A DNA stretch of 64,000 nucleotides, from assembly GCA_963806145.1 (NCBI GenBank), contig CAWDXD010000039.1, forward strand, positions 5,072 to 69,071, read 5' to 3'. This stretch comes from DASXKD01 sp963806145. GTDB taxonomy: Bacteria > Actinomycetota > Actinomycetes > Streptosporangiales > Streptosporangiaceae. Positions 24,963 to 33,060 of the stretch are shown one piece after another. Both the position numbers and the translations under genes were made by a program. Each line of letters begins with the position of its first letter. Within the stretch, counting starts at the first letter, position 1. The notes under the pieces are model-generated. The model searched no databases. It worked only from the letters and a program-made list of their open reading frames with translations, and was not told the origin of the DNA.

Positions 24963-27585
24963 CGCCGTCAGGGGCTGGCCGCGGGGCCGGAGCCGGGAGC
25001 CCAGTCACCGCCGGGAGCCCAGCCGCCGTTCTGCGCCGGCCCCTCCTGCCGCGGCCCGCCGTTCCGCCCCGGGCTGCCGTCCAGCCCCGGGGCACCGTCG
25101 GACACCGGGGCACCGTCCGCACCAGGGCACCGTCCGACACCGGGGCACCGTCCGACACCGGGCCGCCGTTCGGGCCGGATCCGCCGTCCGGGCCGGGGCT
25201 GGCGTCGAACGTCACCACCGCGCCCTGCACCACCGCGGCGAGCGGGGGAGCGGGCGGCATGGCCAGCGGCACCCTGCCGTGCGTGCGGTGGGCGACCGCC
25301 GCGGCCTGGTGGTACTCCTCGAGCCGGTTCAGGAACTCCTGGTCCGCGTACGGCCGGCCGTCCACGAGCGGCCCCTGCATGTGTTCCATGACTCCGACGA
25401 TGTCCTCGCCGCTCAGCGTCTTGTGGGTCTCCAGCGCGTGGGCCAGGCACAGCACCTTGGCCCGGTCCTCGCGCAGCAGCATCTCCACCCGCCGCAGCAG
25501 CGTCCCCAGGGTGTCCTCGATCCGGTCGGCCAGCGCCCGCCGCAGTTCGGCCTCGGGGTCCTGGCCCTTCTTGTTCCGGCCCCCCTGCCCGCCGCCTGGT
25601 GAGCCGACCTCCAGGCGCTTGGCGGTCGAGTAGGAGGACACGGTGGCGCCCATGCCCCAGAAGCCCTCCATGAACGAGGCCACGGTGGTCGCCGACTCCA
25701 GGTCACCGGACACGCCGGAGGAGCTGTCGCTGTCGAAGAACATCCGCTCTCCGGCCAGCGAGGCCAGGGACACCAGTATGTCGGTCTCGTACTCGCTGCG
25801 CCACCGGGTGAACTGGTCCTCGGGCGGGATGCTGGCCACCATGCCGAGGTAGTCGCTGCCCTTCTCGATGGTGGCGATGTCGATCTCCATGTGCTGGCGG
25901 GTGCGGTAGGCGATCAGGGCGTGGCACGCCTCATGCACCGCGACCGCGTGCCGCTCCCGCTCGATGTACTCGACGTCCTCGGGCGGCCCGAGTTCCTTGA
26001 GCTGCTTGGCCTTGATCACGTCCTGCCAGGTGATCACGTCCCGGCCGTTGCGGATGGCGGTGATAAGCGACTCGTTGACCAGGTCCTTGATGGTGGCGCC
26101 GGTCGCGTACGGGGTGATCACCGCGAGCTTGTCCATCTGCTCGGGGGTCAGCTCGTGCCGCACCTTGGCGAAGTAGCCCTCGTAGGTGCGGACCCGGCCG
26201 GCCTTGGACGGGTAGCCGACCTTGTAGATACGGTCGATGCGGCCCGGCCGCAGCAGCGCCTCGTCCAGCGCCTCGGGCAGGTTGGTCGCCATCATCACCA
26301 GCATCCGGTACTTGGGCGGTGGCTTGGGGCGCAGGCCGAACATCCGGCGCACGTGCCGGTTGATGAACCCGCGCGGTTTCTTCAGCCCGGACAGCTCGGT
26401 GAGCAGGGCCTCCAGGGTGCCCATGCCGCCGCCGCCGCCCATGCCCATGCCCATCATCTGCCGGTTGCGCCGGGTCTCCCCCTCCTCCGGCGCGGGCGTG
26501 GCCGCGGCGCGCTGTGCCAGCCTCCACTGGACGTCGCTGGACAGGTAGGAGAAGCCGTGGCAGCCGGCCTTCTGGAACGGCGCCGTGGCCCTGGGGAAGT
26601 TCGGGCCCTGCTGGGCCAGCGCGCCGCGGCGCCCCAGCGAGTCGGCCTCGTCGAAGAAGACGATCACGCCGCCGTACCGCAGCGCCAGCTTGCGCAGCTT
26701 GCGGAACAGCGACTTGACCTTCAGGATCCCGACGCCCATGAACATGTTGATGAACGCGCCGGGATCCACGAACACGTAGGGCCGGCCGGTCTCGCCCGCC
26801 ACCGCCTCGGCCATCAGCGTCTTCCCGGTGCCGGGAGGTCCCCAGAGCAGGATGCCGCCGGGTACGTAACCGCCCCTGGACTCGATCCGCTCCGGGTCCT
26901 CCAGGTACAGGATGTTCTCCTTGACCCGTTCCAGCACGTGGTCCTGGCCCCAGACGTCGGCGAACCTGGTCTTGATGTCGTCGGGATAGTAGACATCCAC
27001 GCCGCCCCGGGACAGGAACCAGAAAATCAAGGCGAACTGGCCCACCACGACGAGCAGGATGACCATGAGTTGCAGCACGAACGGCAGTACGTGCCACAGC
27101 AGTTCCGGGGCGCGCAGCAAGGCGAGGACCGGCGAGGTGTGGATCACCTTCCCGATGACCACGGCCACGATCGCGATCCACAGCACCCAGGTCAGCAGCC
27201 GCCGGATCCGGAACCTGGTCCAGTCGGACAGCTTGCTGTGGGTGAGCCGGTCGAACCCGCCGAACACCGTGTGCGTCCAGAACCGGTGGTACGCGGCCGA
27301 GTGCTCGCTGATCAGGAAGTGGATCTGGCGCAGGACCTCCAGGCCGGCCAGCACGAACACCCACGCACCGGACCTGACCTCGGTGCGTATCGCGTCGGAC
27401 AGGCCCATCAGCGGGTTGTTGGCCATCGCGGACCAGACGAGGATCCACCAGATCAGCCCGAGGAGGATCAGGAACTTCAGCCGGTCCCAGAGGGACAGTG
27501 GCTTCCTGGTCCGGCGGTCTTCGTCCCGGAGGTGCTCGCCGGGTGCTGGCAGCCCCTCCGGCGGTGTTGTAAGGGCCTCACGCAC
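24766..27585 (-). CDS. FtsH-like membrane AAA+ protease, tail apparently frameshifted
   Basis: Starts at GTG 27585 behind AGGAG. At least three hydrophobic helices lie in the first 230 residues (FLILLGLIWWILVW; WVLWIAIVAVVIG; VILLVVVGQFALIFWFL). The AAA+ module has Walker A GPPGTGKT, Walker B VIVFFDEAD, a pore-like FINMFMGVG, and an arginine-finger region ALLRPGRIDRIY. A glycine/methionine-rich insert of about 60 residues interrupts the AAA domain. The M41 peptidase motif is AVHEACHAL. It is longer than normal FtsH and has a repetitive Gly/Pro/Asp tail. The last part, from about 25127, is out of frame with that tail composition; corrected, the protein would stop at 24968. Confidence 0.82.
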   Translation of the reverse strand: MREALTTPPEGLPAPGEHLRDEDRRTRKPLSLWDRLKFLILLGLIWWILVWSAMANNPLMGLSDAIRTEVRSGAWVFVLAGLEVLRQIHFLISEHSAAYHRFWTHTVFGGFDRLTHSKLSDWTRFRIRRLLTWVLWIAIVAVVIGKVIHTSPVLALLRAPELLWHVLPFVLQLMVILLVVVGQFALIFWFLSRGGVDVYYPDDIKTRFADVWGQDHVLERVKENILYLEDPERIESRGGYVPGGILLWGPPGTGKTLMAEAVAGETGRPYVFVDPGAFINMFMGVGILKVKSLFRKLRKLALRYGGVIVFFDEADSLGRRGALAQQGPNFPRATAPFQKAGCHGFSYLSSDVQWRLAQRAAATPAPEEGETRRNRQMMGMGMGGGGGMGTLEALLTELSGLKKPRGFINRHVRRMFGLRPKPPPKYRMLVMMATNLPEALDEALLRPGRIDRIYKVGYPSKAGRVRTYEGYFAKVRHELTPEQMDKLAVITPYATGATIKDLVNESLITAIRNGRDVITWQDVIKAKQLKELGPPEDVEYIERERHAVAVHEACHALIAYRTRQHMEIDIATIEKGSDYLGMVASIPPEDQFTRWRSEYETDILVSLASLAGERMFFDSDSSSGVSGDLESATTVASFMEGFWGMGATVSSYSTAKRLEVGSPGGGQGGRNKKGQDPEAELRRALADRIEDTLGTLLRRVEMLLREDRAKVLCLAHALETHKTLSGEDIVGVMEHMQGPLVDGRPYADQEFLNRLEEYHQAAAVAHRTHGRVPLAMPPAPPLAAVVQGAVVTFDASPGPDGGSGPNGGPVSDGAPVSDGALVRTVPRCPTVPRGWTAARGGTAGRGRRGRRRTAAGLPAVTGLPAPAPRPAPDGGARRLPGPAGGEPAQRVHPGRAPGRGRGPGPAHPGRGRPGRGRGIPAARPARPRVLPRQCDRDAA
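25091..25161 (-). repeat. 18-bp tandem repeat encoding PVSDGA, one copy short by one base
   Basis: Four head-to-tail copies: 25091-25108, 25109-25126, 25127-25143 and 25144-25161. Three are 18 bp, and the third (25127-25143) is 17 bp, lacking one G at the junction. The loss shifts the reading frame of the FtsH-like tail. Confidence 0.85.
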
Positions 27586-28259
27586 TAGGGGCTCCTGACG
27601 GTAAACGACGACATGATCGTGTCTAGCTGGTCGCGGTTCTGGCTGTAACAGGTCGCGATGCAGTGCACCATGAGCACGTAGAGCTGGGTGCTGTCGGAGT
27701 TGGTCAGCGCGACCTGGTCGAAGGTGTCGGTGATACCGCCCGGATAGGTGTAGTCGTAGGTGTCCCACACCCCGTGCACTCCCTGGCCGGGCTCGACCAC
27801 GGTGTCCCGCAGCAGCTTGAAGTGGGTCAGCGGGAAGCTGCTGCTCTGGGCCGCCTGCGTCCTGGCCGCCGAGGTCACCGGCAGGAGCGCGTCCCGCAGC
27901 CCGTTATAGGACAGCGCGTTGCTCGCGGTCGCGCTGAGCGGGGTGACCATGGCGAACGCGAACGGCTCCGTGGCGTTGGGGCTGAACAGGTGCACCGCTG
28001 CGGGCGCGCTGGCCGCGTCGAAGGCGATGTCCCAGGTGCCCGCGGCCTGGCCCAGCGCGCTGCCGGGGGTCTTGAACTGGGCCGCGAGCGACACGTCGCT
28101 GATCTTGTGCCAGCCGAACGGCACCTTGAAGTAGGCGTTGGCCGACGTGTCCGAGACATACGTGAACTGAGGCGCGGCGCATCCCGCCGCGGTGGTCACG
28201 GCGAGAAGCGCCCCGAGCCCGCCGAAAAACTTCCCAATCCGGGACGTCTTACTTGCCAA
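27585..28259 (-). CDS. Secreted lipoprotein of unknown function
   Basis: A 224-residue protein. TTG 28259 was chosen because AAGGAG lies 8 bp upstream and it gives a normal lipoprotein signal: a basic start (ASKTSRIGK), a hydrophobic core (FFGGLGALLAVTTA) and a lipobox AAGC. The mature part is a soluble fold of about 195 residues with a late Cys pair (HCIATC). Its stop overlaps the start of the FtsH-like gene by one base (TAGTG), so they form an operon and may act together at the membrane. No family was recognised. Confidence 0.75.
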   Translation of the reverse strand: MASKTSRIGKFFGGLGALLAVTTAAGCAAPQFTYVSDTSANAYFKVPFGWHKISDVSLAAQFKTPGSALGQAAGTWDIAFDAASAPAAVHLFSPNATEPFAFAMVTPLSATASNALSYNGLRDALLPVTSAARTQAAQSSSFPLTHFKLLRDTVVEPGQGVHGVWDTYDYTYPGGITDTFDQVALTNSDSTQLYVLMVHCIATCYSQNRDQLDTIMSSFTVRSP

Positions 28260-28610
28260 ACGCCACCACTCCTTGGCGGACTGCCTAGATTCGAGTATGA
28301 CTCCGCGAGCATCGGGAGGGCATTGTCGTGCACGATCATTGTGGCTCGCCCGGGGCACAAAAGGCCAGGCCCGGGACGCCTCCGGCGCTCAGCCGATAGC
28401 GCTCTTCGCGGCCGCGGCATGTACAAGCGCAGCCATACGCCCTCCGCGCGCAATGTGTAGGCGACGGTACGGGCCTCGGCCCTGTCGGCTGAGGTGCCCC
28501 TGGCGCCGGGCTGCCCGCATACGGCGGGGCGGCGGCACCGAGGTTCGTGAACGGTTTCACAAGCTTGGTTACACTAGAGCCTCCGACGTCGACCCCCGAG
28601 GGGCTCTGCC
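28260..28610. other. Divergent intergenic region before serA
   Basis: No gene seen. Holds a small inverted repeat GTGAA-CGGT-TTCAC (28547-28560), a possible -10 TACACT (28570-28575), and a GAGCC ... GGCTC stem (28577-28605) close to the serA start. No BCAA palindrome is present here. Confidence 0.4.
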
Positions 28611-30203
28611 GTGCCTGTACCCATCGTCCTGGTTGCCGAGGAACTGTCACCTGCCGCCGTCGCGCTGCTCGAGCCGGACTTCGAGGTGCGCTACGCCGAT
28701 GGCGCGAACCGCTCCGAGTTGCTGGAAGCGCTGGCCGGTGCGGACGCGGTCATCGTCAGGAGCGCCACGAAGATAGACGCCGAGGCGCTGGCGCATGCCC
28801 CCGGCCTGCGCATCGTCGCCCGGGCAGGAGTCGGCCTGGACAACGTCGACGTGGCTGCGGCCACCAAGGCGGGCGTGATGGTGGTGAACGCGCCAAGCTC
28901 CAACATCGTGAGCGCCGCCGAGCACGCGGCCGCCCTGCTGCTCGCGGTCGCCCGGCACGTGCCGCAGGCGATGGCCTCGCTCAAGTCCGGCGAGTGGAAG
29001 CGCTCGCAGTTCACCGGTGTCGAGGTCAGCGGCAAGGTGGCCGGCATCCTGGGGCTCGGCCGGATCGGGGTCCTGGTCGCGCAGCGGCTGGCGGGCTTCG
29101 GCATGCAGGTCATCGCCTACGACCCGTACGTGCCCCAGGCCCGGGCGGCGCAGCTCGGCGTGCGCCTGGTGAGCCTGGACGACCTGCTGGCCGAGGCCGA
29201 TTTCATCAGCGTGCACCTGCCGAAGACGCCGGAGACCATCGGGCTGATCGGTGAGCGTGAACTGCACCTGGTCAAGCCGGGCGTGCGCATCATCAACGCG
29301 GCCAGGGGCGGCATCGTGGACGAGCACGCCCTAGGCATGGCGCTCAAGGACGGCCGGGTGGCCAGCGCCGGCATCGACGTGTTCGTGACCGAGCCGCCCG
29401 CCGGCAACCCGCTGCTTGACTTCCCGAATGTGGTGGCCACGCCACACCTGGGTGCCAGCACCCACGAGGCCCAGGAGAAGGCCGGCACGCAGGTGGTCAA
29501 GTCGCTCCGGCTGGCCCTGGCCGGGGAGTTCGTGCCCGACGCCGTCAACGTCCAGGGCGGCGTCGTGGATGAGGACGTGAAGCCGGGCCTACCGCTGGCC
29601 GAGAAGCTCGGGCAGCTTTTCACCGCGCTGGCCGGCGGCGTCGCGGCCAGCCTGGACGTCGAGGTGCGCGGTGAGATCGCCAGCAAGGACGTGCGGGTGC
29701 TGCAGCTTGCCGCGCTCAAGGGCGTCTTCGCCGACGTGGTCGAGGACGCCGTGACCTACGTGAACGCCCCCCTGCTCGCGGAACAGCGGGGGATGGCGGT
29801 CGGCCTGGTCACCGAGACCGAGAGCCCGGACTGGCGCAACCTGGTGAGCCTGCGCGGCACCCTGCCCGGCGGCCAGTCCGTCTCGGTCAGCGGGACGCTG
29901 ACCGGGCAGCGCCAGGTGGAGAAGCTCGTGGAGGTCAACGGCTTCGATATGGAGATCGCCCTGGCCGAGCACATGGTGATCCTGAGCTACACCGACCGGC
30001 CCGGGATCGTCGGCGTGGTGGGCCAGATCCTGGGCAGCGAGGGGATCAACATCGCCGGTATGCAGGTGTCCAGGGACGTGCGCGGCGGCCACGCTCTGAT
30101 CACGCTGACCGTCGACAGCGCCATCCCGCCCGTGGTCCTCGAAGACATCACCGCGACGATCGGCGCGGTGAGCGGCCGCGCGGTCAACCTCGACATGTCC
30201 TGA
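28611..30203 (+). CDS. serA: D-3-phosphoglycerate dehydrogenase, long form with ACT domain
   Basis: A 530-residue enzyme opening serine synthesis from 3-phosphoglycerate. The substrate-binding core includes RAGVGLDNVDVAAAT; the NAD-binding GLGRIG loop is followed by the active-site INAARGGIVDE and PHLGAST(HEA) with the catalytic His. The C-terminus has the intervening domain and an ACT domain (ILSYTDRPGIVGVVGQIL) typical of mycobacterial and Streptomyces SerA for serine feedback. Start GTG 28611. Confidence 0.97.
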   Translation: MPVPIVLVAEELSPAAVALLEPDFEVRYADGANRSELLEALAGADAVIVRSATKIDAEALAHAPGLRIVARAGVGLDNVDVAAATKAGVMVVNAPSSNIVSAAEHAAALLLAVARHVPQAMASLKSGEWKRSQFTGVEVSGKVAGILGLGRIGVLVAQRLAGFGMQVIAYDPYVPQARAAQLGVRLVSLDDLLAEADFISVHLPKTPETIGLIGERELHLVKPGVRIINAARGGIVDEHALGMALKDGRVASAGIDVFVTEPPAGNPLLDFPNVVATPHLGASTHEAQEKAGTQVVKSLRLALAGEFVPDAVNVQGGVVDEDVKPGLPLAEKLGQLFTALAGGVAASLDVEVRGEIASKDVRVLQLAALKGVFADVVEDAVTYVNAPLLAEQRGMAVGLVTETESPDWRNLVSLRGTLPGGQSVSVSGTLTGQRQVEKLVEVNGFDMEIALAEHMVILSYTDRPGIVGVVGQILGSEGINIAGMQVSRDVRGGHALITLTVDSAIPPVVLEDITATIGAVSGRAVNLDMS

Positions 30204-30249
30204 GGCACGCCAGGCCCGCGGTTCCACAATGTGGTCCGAGCCGCAAATT

Positions 30250-30266
30250 GTCTCAGGATACGAGAC
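30250..30266. promoter_or_regulatory. BCAA palindrome GTCTC-N7-GAGAC (leuB copy)
   Basis: GTCTC AGGATAC GAGAC, ending 15 bp before the predicted -35 at 30282, exactly as at ilvB. Confidence 0.7.
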
Positions 30267-30281
30267 AGTAGCGCCCTCAGG

Positions 30282-30310
30282 GTGACATTCGGCCAGGTCC
30301 GCAGTAGGCT
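30282..30310 (+). promoter_or_regulatory. Predicted promoter of the leuB unit
   Basis: GTGACA (30282-30287), 17-bp gap, TAGGCT (30305-30310). The expected start near 30317 leaves only a few bases before the leader ATG at 30321. Confidence 0.6.
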
Positions 30311-30320
30311 TGGGGCTGCT

Positions 30321-30365
30321 ATGCGGCGCTTCGTACTTATCTTGCACAGCCGTAGCGGAGCCTGA
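30321..30365 (+). CDS. leu leader (attenuation) peptide
   Basis: A 14-residue peptide, MRRFVLILHSRSGA, with Val-Leu-Ile-Leu in a row. It lies directly after the predicted promoter and its 3' half overlaps one arm of the alternative hairpins at 30350-30407. This fits leucine/BCAA-dependent ribosome stalling. Confidence 0.75.
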   Translation: MRRFVLILHSRSGA

Positions 30366-30407
30366 TCACACAGGCCAGCGAGCCGCTACGGGCGACTGGC
30401 GCTGGCC
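30350..30407 (+). promoter_or_regulatory. Mutually exclusive leader hairpins before the leuB unit
   Basis: CCGTAGCGG (30350-30358) pairs perfectly with CCGCTACGG (30383-30391), and GGCCAGCG (30373-30380) pairs perfectly with CGCTGGCC (30400-30407). The arms interleave, so both cannot form as simple stems at once. The last arm ends 15 bp before the GGAGAG ribosome binding site and has no T-run, so control may be on translation rather than termination. Confidence 0.65.
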
Positions 30408-30436
30408 GTGGGGTTACTCGTCAGGAGAGAAGCGTC

Positions 30437-30637
30437 GTGTACGACATGTATCACTGGGACCGGTCTGTCCCGGCTACCGAGGACACCGGCAACACCAGCC
30501 CGGCCCCTGCCCGTGCCAGCCGCCCGGCGGCCGCCGCGCAGGCCGTCCAGGTGGCGCTGGACCGCCGTGACAACGGAGGGGACGCCAGCGACCCGCGCGA
30601 CCAGTTTGGGCGGGGTGGCGGGGTCAGTTACCAGTAA
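30437..30637 (+). CDS. 66-residue protein of unknown function upstream of leuB
   Basis: Starts at GTG 30437 behind AGGAGAG. The N-terminus MYDMYHWDRSVP is aromatic and distinctive; the rest is Ala/Pro-rich and then charged (VALDRRDNGGDASDPRDQFGRGGG). It has no signal or membrane segment. It is the first gene after the leu leader and ends 9 bp before leuB, so it is co-regulated with leucine synthesis. The family was not recognised; whether it acts as a protein or as part of the leader control is open. Confidence 0.6.
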   Translation: MYDMYHWDRSVPATEDTGNTSPAPARASRPAAAAQAVQVALDRRDNGGDASDPRDQFGRGGGVSYQ

Positions 30638-30646
30638 GGTACGCGC

Positions 30647-31693
30647 ATGGCATCGTCCCAGATAAGGCTCGCCGTGATCGGCGGCGACGGGATCGGCCCC
30701 GAGGTCGTGGCCGAGGCGCTGAAGGTGCTCAGGGCAGCGGATGTGGCCTTCGAGGAAACCAGCTACGACCTGGGCGCCCACCGCTGGCACCGGACCGGCG
30801 AGACGCTCCCGGACCCGGTGCTCGAGGAGATCCGCGGCCATGACGCCCTGCTGCTCGGCGCGGTCGGCGACCCGTCGGTGCCGAGCGGGATCCTGGAGCG
30901 GGGACTCCTGCTCCGGCTGCGGTTCGAACTCGACCAGTACGTGAACCTGCGGCCGGTGCGGCTGTACCCGGGCGTGGGCACCCCGCTGGCCGGGGTCCGG
31001 CCGGAGTCGGTCAACATGGTGGTCGTCAGGGAGGGCACCGAGGGCCCGTACTCGGGCGCGGGCGGCGTGCTGCGCAAGGGCACCGACGCCGAGGTCGCCA
31101 CCCAGGAGAGCGTCAACACCGGTTACGGGGTCACCCGCGTGGTCAGGTACGCGTTCGACCTGGCCGCCCAGCGCTCCCGGCAGCACCTCACCCTCGTGCA
31201 CAAGACCAACGTGCTCACCTACGCCGGTGACCTGTGGCAGCGCATCGTGGACCAGACCGCCAAGGAGTTCCCCGGCGTGTCCGTGGACTACGTCCACGTG
31301 GATGCCGCCTGCATGTTCCTCGTCACCCATCCCGAGCGGTTCGACGTCATCGTGACCGACAACCTGTTCGGTGACATCCTCACCGACCTCGGCGCGGCCG
31401 TGGCCGGGGGGATCGGGCTGGCGGCGAGCGGGAACATCAACCCGGAGCGGACGGCGCCGAGCATGTTCGAGCCGGTGCACGGCAGCGCGCCGGACATCGC
31501 GGGCAGGCAGAAGGCCGACCCGACGGCCGCGATCCTGTCGGCCGCCATGCTCTGCGAGCACCTGGGCTTCACCGCGGCCGCCGCCAAGGTCGAGCAGGCC
31601 GCCGCCGACGACCTGGTGGAACGCCAGGGTGCCTGGGCGGCCCGGTCGACCGCGGAGATCGGCGACGACATCGCGGAGCGAGTAGCCGGCTAG
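30647..31693 (+). CDS. leuB: 3-isopropylmalate dehydrogenase
   Basis: A 348-residue enzyme of the leucine pathway, oxidatively decarboxylating 3-isopropylmalate. VIGGDGIGPEVVAEALKVL is the N-terminus, LRLRFELDQYVNLRP gives the substrate-binding arginines, VVREGTEGPYSG and TNVLTYAGDLW follow, and DNLFGDILTDLGAAVAGGIGLA and HGSAPDIAGR bind Mg and NAD. The sequence resembles the short actinobacterial form. Followed by a hairpin and ilvE. Confidence 0.95.
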   Translation: MASSQIRLAVIGGDGIGPEVVAEALKVLRAADVAFEETSYDLGAHRWHRTGETLPDPVLEEIRGHDALLLGAVGDPSVPSGILERGLLLRLRFELDQYVNLRPVRLYPGVGTPLAGVRPESVNMVVVREGTEGPYSGAGGVLRKGTDAEVATQESVNTGYGVTRVVRYAFDLAAQRSRQHLTLVHKTNVLTYAGDLWQRIVDQTAKEFPGVSVDYVHVDAACMFLVTHPERFDVIVTDNLFGDILTDLGAAVAGGIGLAASGNINPERTAPSMFEPVHGSAPDIAGRQKADPTAAILSAAMLCEHLGFTAAAAKVEQAAADDLVERQGAWAARSTAEIGDDIAERVAG

Positions 31694-31712
31694 GTCCCGC
31701 CTTAGCGGGGCC
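31693..31712 (+). terminator. Hairpin after leuB
   Basis: GGTCCCGC-CTTA-GCGGGGCC, an 8-bp stem beginning at the last base of the leuB stop codon, without a T-run. A second imperfect stem follows at 31714-31743 (GGGTTAGCCT with AGGCTAATCCC). Together they may partly terminate before ilvE. Confidence 0.5.
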
Positions 31713-31814
31713 AGGGTTAGCCTGGATTCGCGAGGCTAATCCCATGCGGAGATCCGTCAATGGTGGCTTAGCCGCGCGCCTGGCAACGGCGCCTGGCGGC
31801 GAGGGAGGACTGCG

Positions 31815-32930
31815 ATGATCACGACCGGCAGCACCGACATCGGGTTCGACGTGCACGTGAGCGACGCTCCGCTGGCGGCGGACGAACGCGAGCGCGTCCT
31901 GGCCGCGCCGGGGTTCGGTGAGGTATTCACCGACCACATGATCACCATCCGCTGGGACGACGGCCGCGGCTGGCACGATGCCCGCCTGGAGCCGTACGGC
32001 CCGCTTACCCTGGACCCGGCGACGTCGGTGTTCCACTACGCGCAGGAGATCTTCGAAGGGCTGAAGGCCTACCGGACCGATGGCGGCGAGATCGTGGCGT
32101 TCCGCCCGCAGGCCAACGCCGCGAGGTTCAACCGCTCCGCGGCCAGGATGGCCATGCCCCAGCTACCGGCCGAACTGTTCCTCACGTCCCTCGAACTGCT
32201 CGTCGATCAGGACCGGGCGTGGGTGCCCACGGCCCCGGAGCACAGCCTGTACCTGCGCCCCTTCATGATCGCCACACAGCGGGGGCTCGGGGTGAACCGC
32301 CCGTCGGCTTCCTACCTGTTCGCCGTCATCGCCTCACCGGCGGCGTCGTACTTCCGCGACGGCGTCCAGCCGGTCACGGTCTGGCTGTCGGAGGACTACA
32401 CCAGGGCGGCCCCCGGCGGCACCGGCGAGGCCAAGTGCGGCGGCAACTACGCCGCCTCGTTCGCCGGCCAGCAGCAGGCCGTGCTGCACGGCTGCGATCA
32501 GGTGGTCTGGCTCGACGCACTGGAGCACCGCCTGGTCGAGGAGATGGGCGGGATGAACCTGTTCTTCGTGTACGGGGCCGGCCCGCACGCGCGGCTGGTC
32601 ACCCCGGCCCTGACCGGCACCCTGCTGCCCGGGATCACCAGGGACACGCTGCTGAAACTCGGCCCTGACCTGGGCATCCCGGCCGAGGAGGCGTCCATCT
32701 CCGTGACGGAATGGCGGGCGGGCTGTGAGTCCGGCGAGCTGACCGAGGTCTTCGCCTGCGGGACCGCCGCGGTGATCACCCCGGTGGGCAGGGTGAAGAG
32801 CACGTCCGGCGAATGGGCCATGGGGGACGCCGCACCTGGCCCGGTGACCATGCGGCTGCGCGAGGAACTGCTCGGCATCCAGTACGGCAACCGGCCGGAC
32901 CCCTACGGCTGGGTCTGCAAACTCGCCTAG
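31815..32930 (+). CDS. ilvE: Branched-chain amino acid aminotransferase
   Basis: A 371-residue PLP enzyme of fold type IV, catalysing the last step of Val/Leu/Ile synthesis. FHYAQEIFEGLKAYR, YLRPFMIAT, KCGGNYAASFAGQQQA with the PLP Lys on the later EMGGMNLFFVY side, and EVFACGTAAVITPVG (phosphate-binding) are typical. GGGAGG lies 6 bp before the ATG. No leader peptide or BCAA palindrome was found immediately upstream. Confidence 0.95.
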   Translation: MITTGSTDIGFDVHVSDAPLAADERERVLAAPGFGEVFTDHMITIRWDDGRGWHDARLEPYGPLTLDPATSVFHYAQEIFEGLKAYRTDGGEIVAFRPQANAARFNRSAARMAMPQLPAELFLTSLELLVDQDRAWVPTAPEHSLYLRPFMIATQRGLGVNRPSASYLFAVIASPAASYFRDGVQPVTVWLSEDYTRAAPGGTGEAKCGGNYAASFAGQQQAVLHGCDQVVWLDALEHRLVEEMGGMNLFFVYGAGPHARLVTPALTGTLLPGITRDTLLKLGPDLGIPAEEASISVTEWRAGCESGELTEVFACGTAAVITPVGRVKSTSGEWAMGDAAPGPVTMRLREELLGIQYGNRPDPYGWVCKLA

Positions 32931-33060
32931 CCGCTAAGGCACCGTCGTTTGTGGTCGTTGCCTGCGGGCTCTTGACGGGTGTCTACCTGGAGCATGCGGC
33001 TCAGGGCGCCCTGTCCGGCATTAACCTCGGCGGCATAGGGGCGAGGCTGGGGAGGTGGCC

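Noticed and set aside
24766..24967. C-terminal 67 residues of the FtsH-like frame as a genuine tail
   Set aside because: They overlap the HExxH gene, are Arg/Pro-rich out-of-frame translation, and follow a one-base loss in a tandem repeat.
28547..28560. GTGAA-CGGT-TTCAC as a fourth BCAA site
   Set aside because: Different sequence and spacing from GTCTC-N7-GAGAC, too short to be significant.
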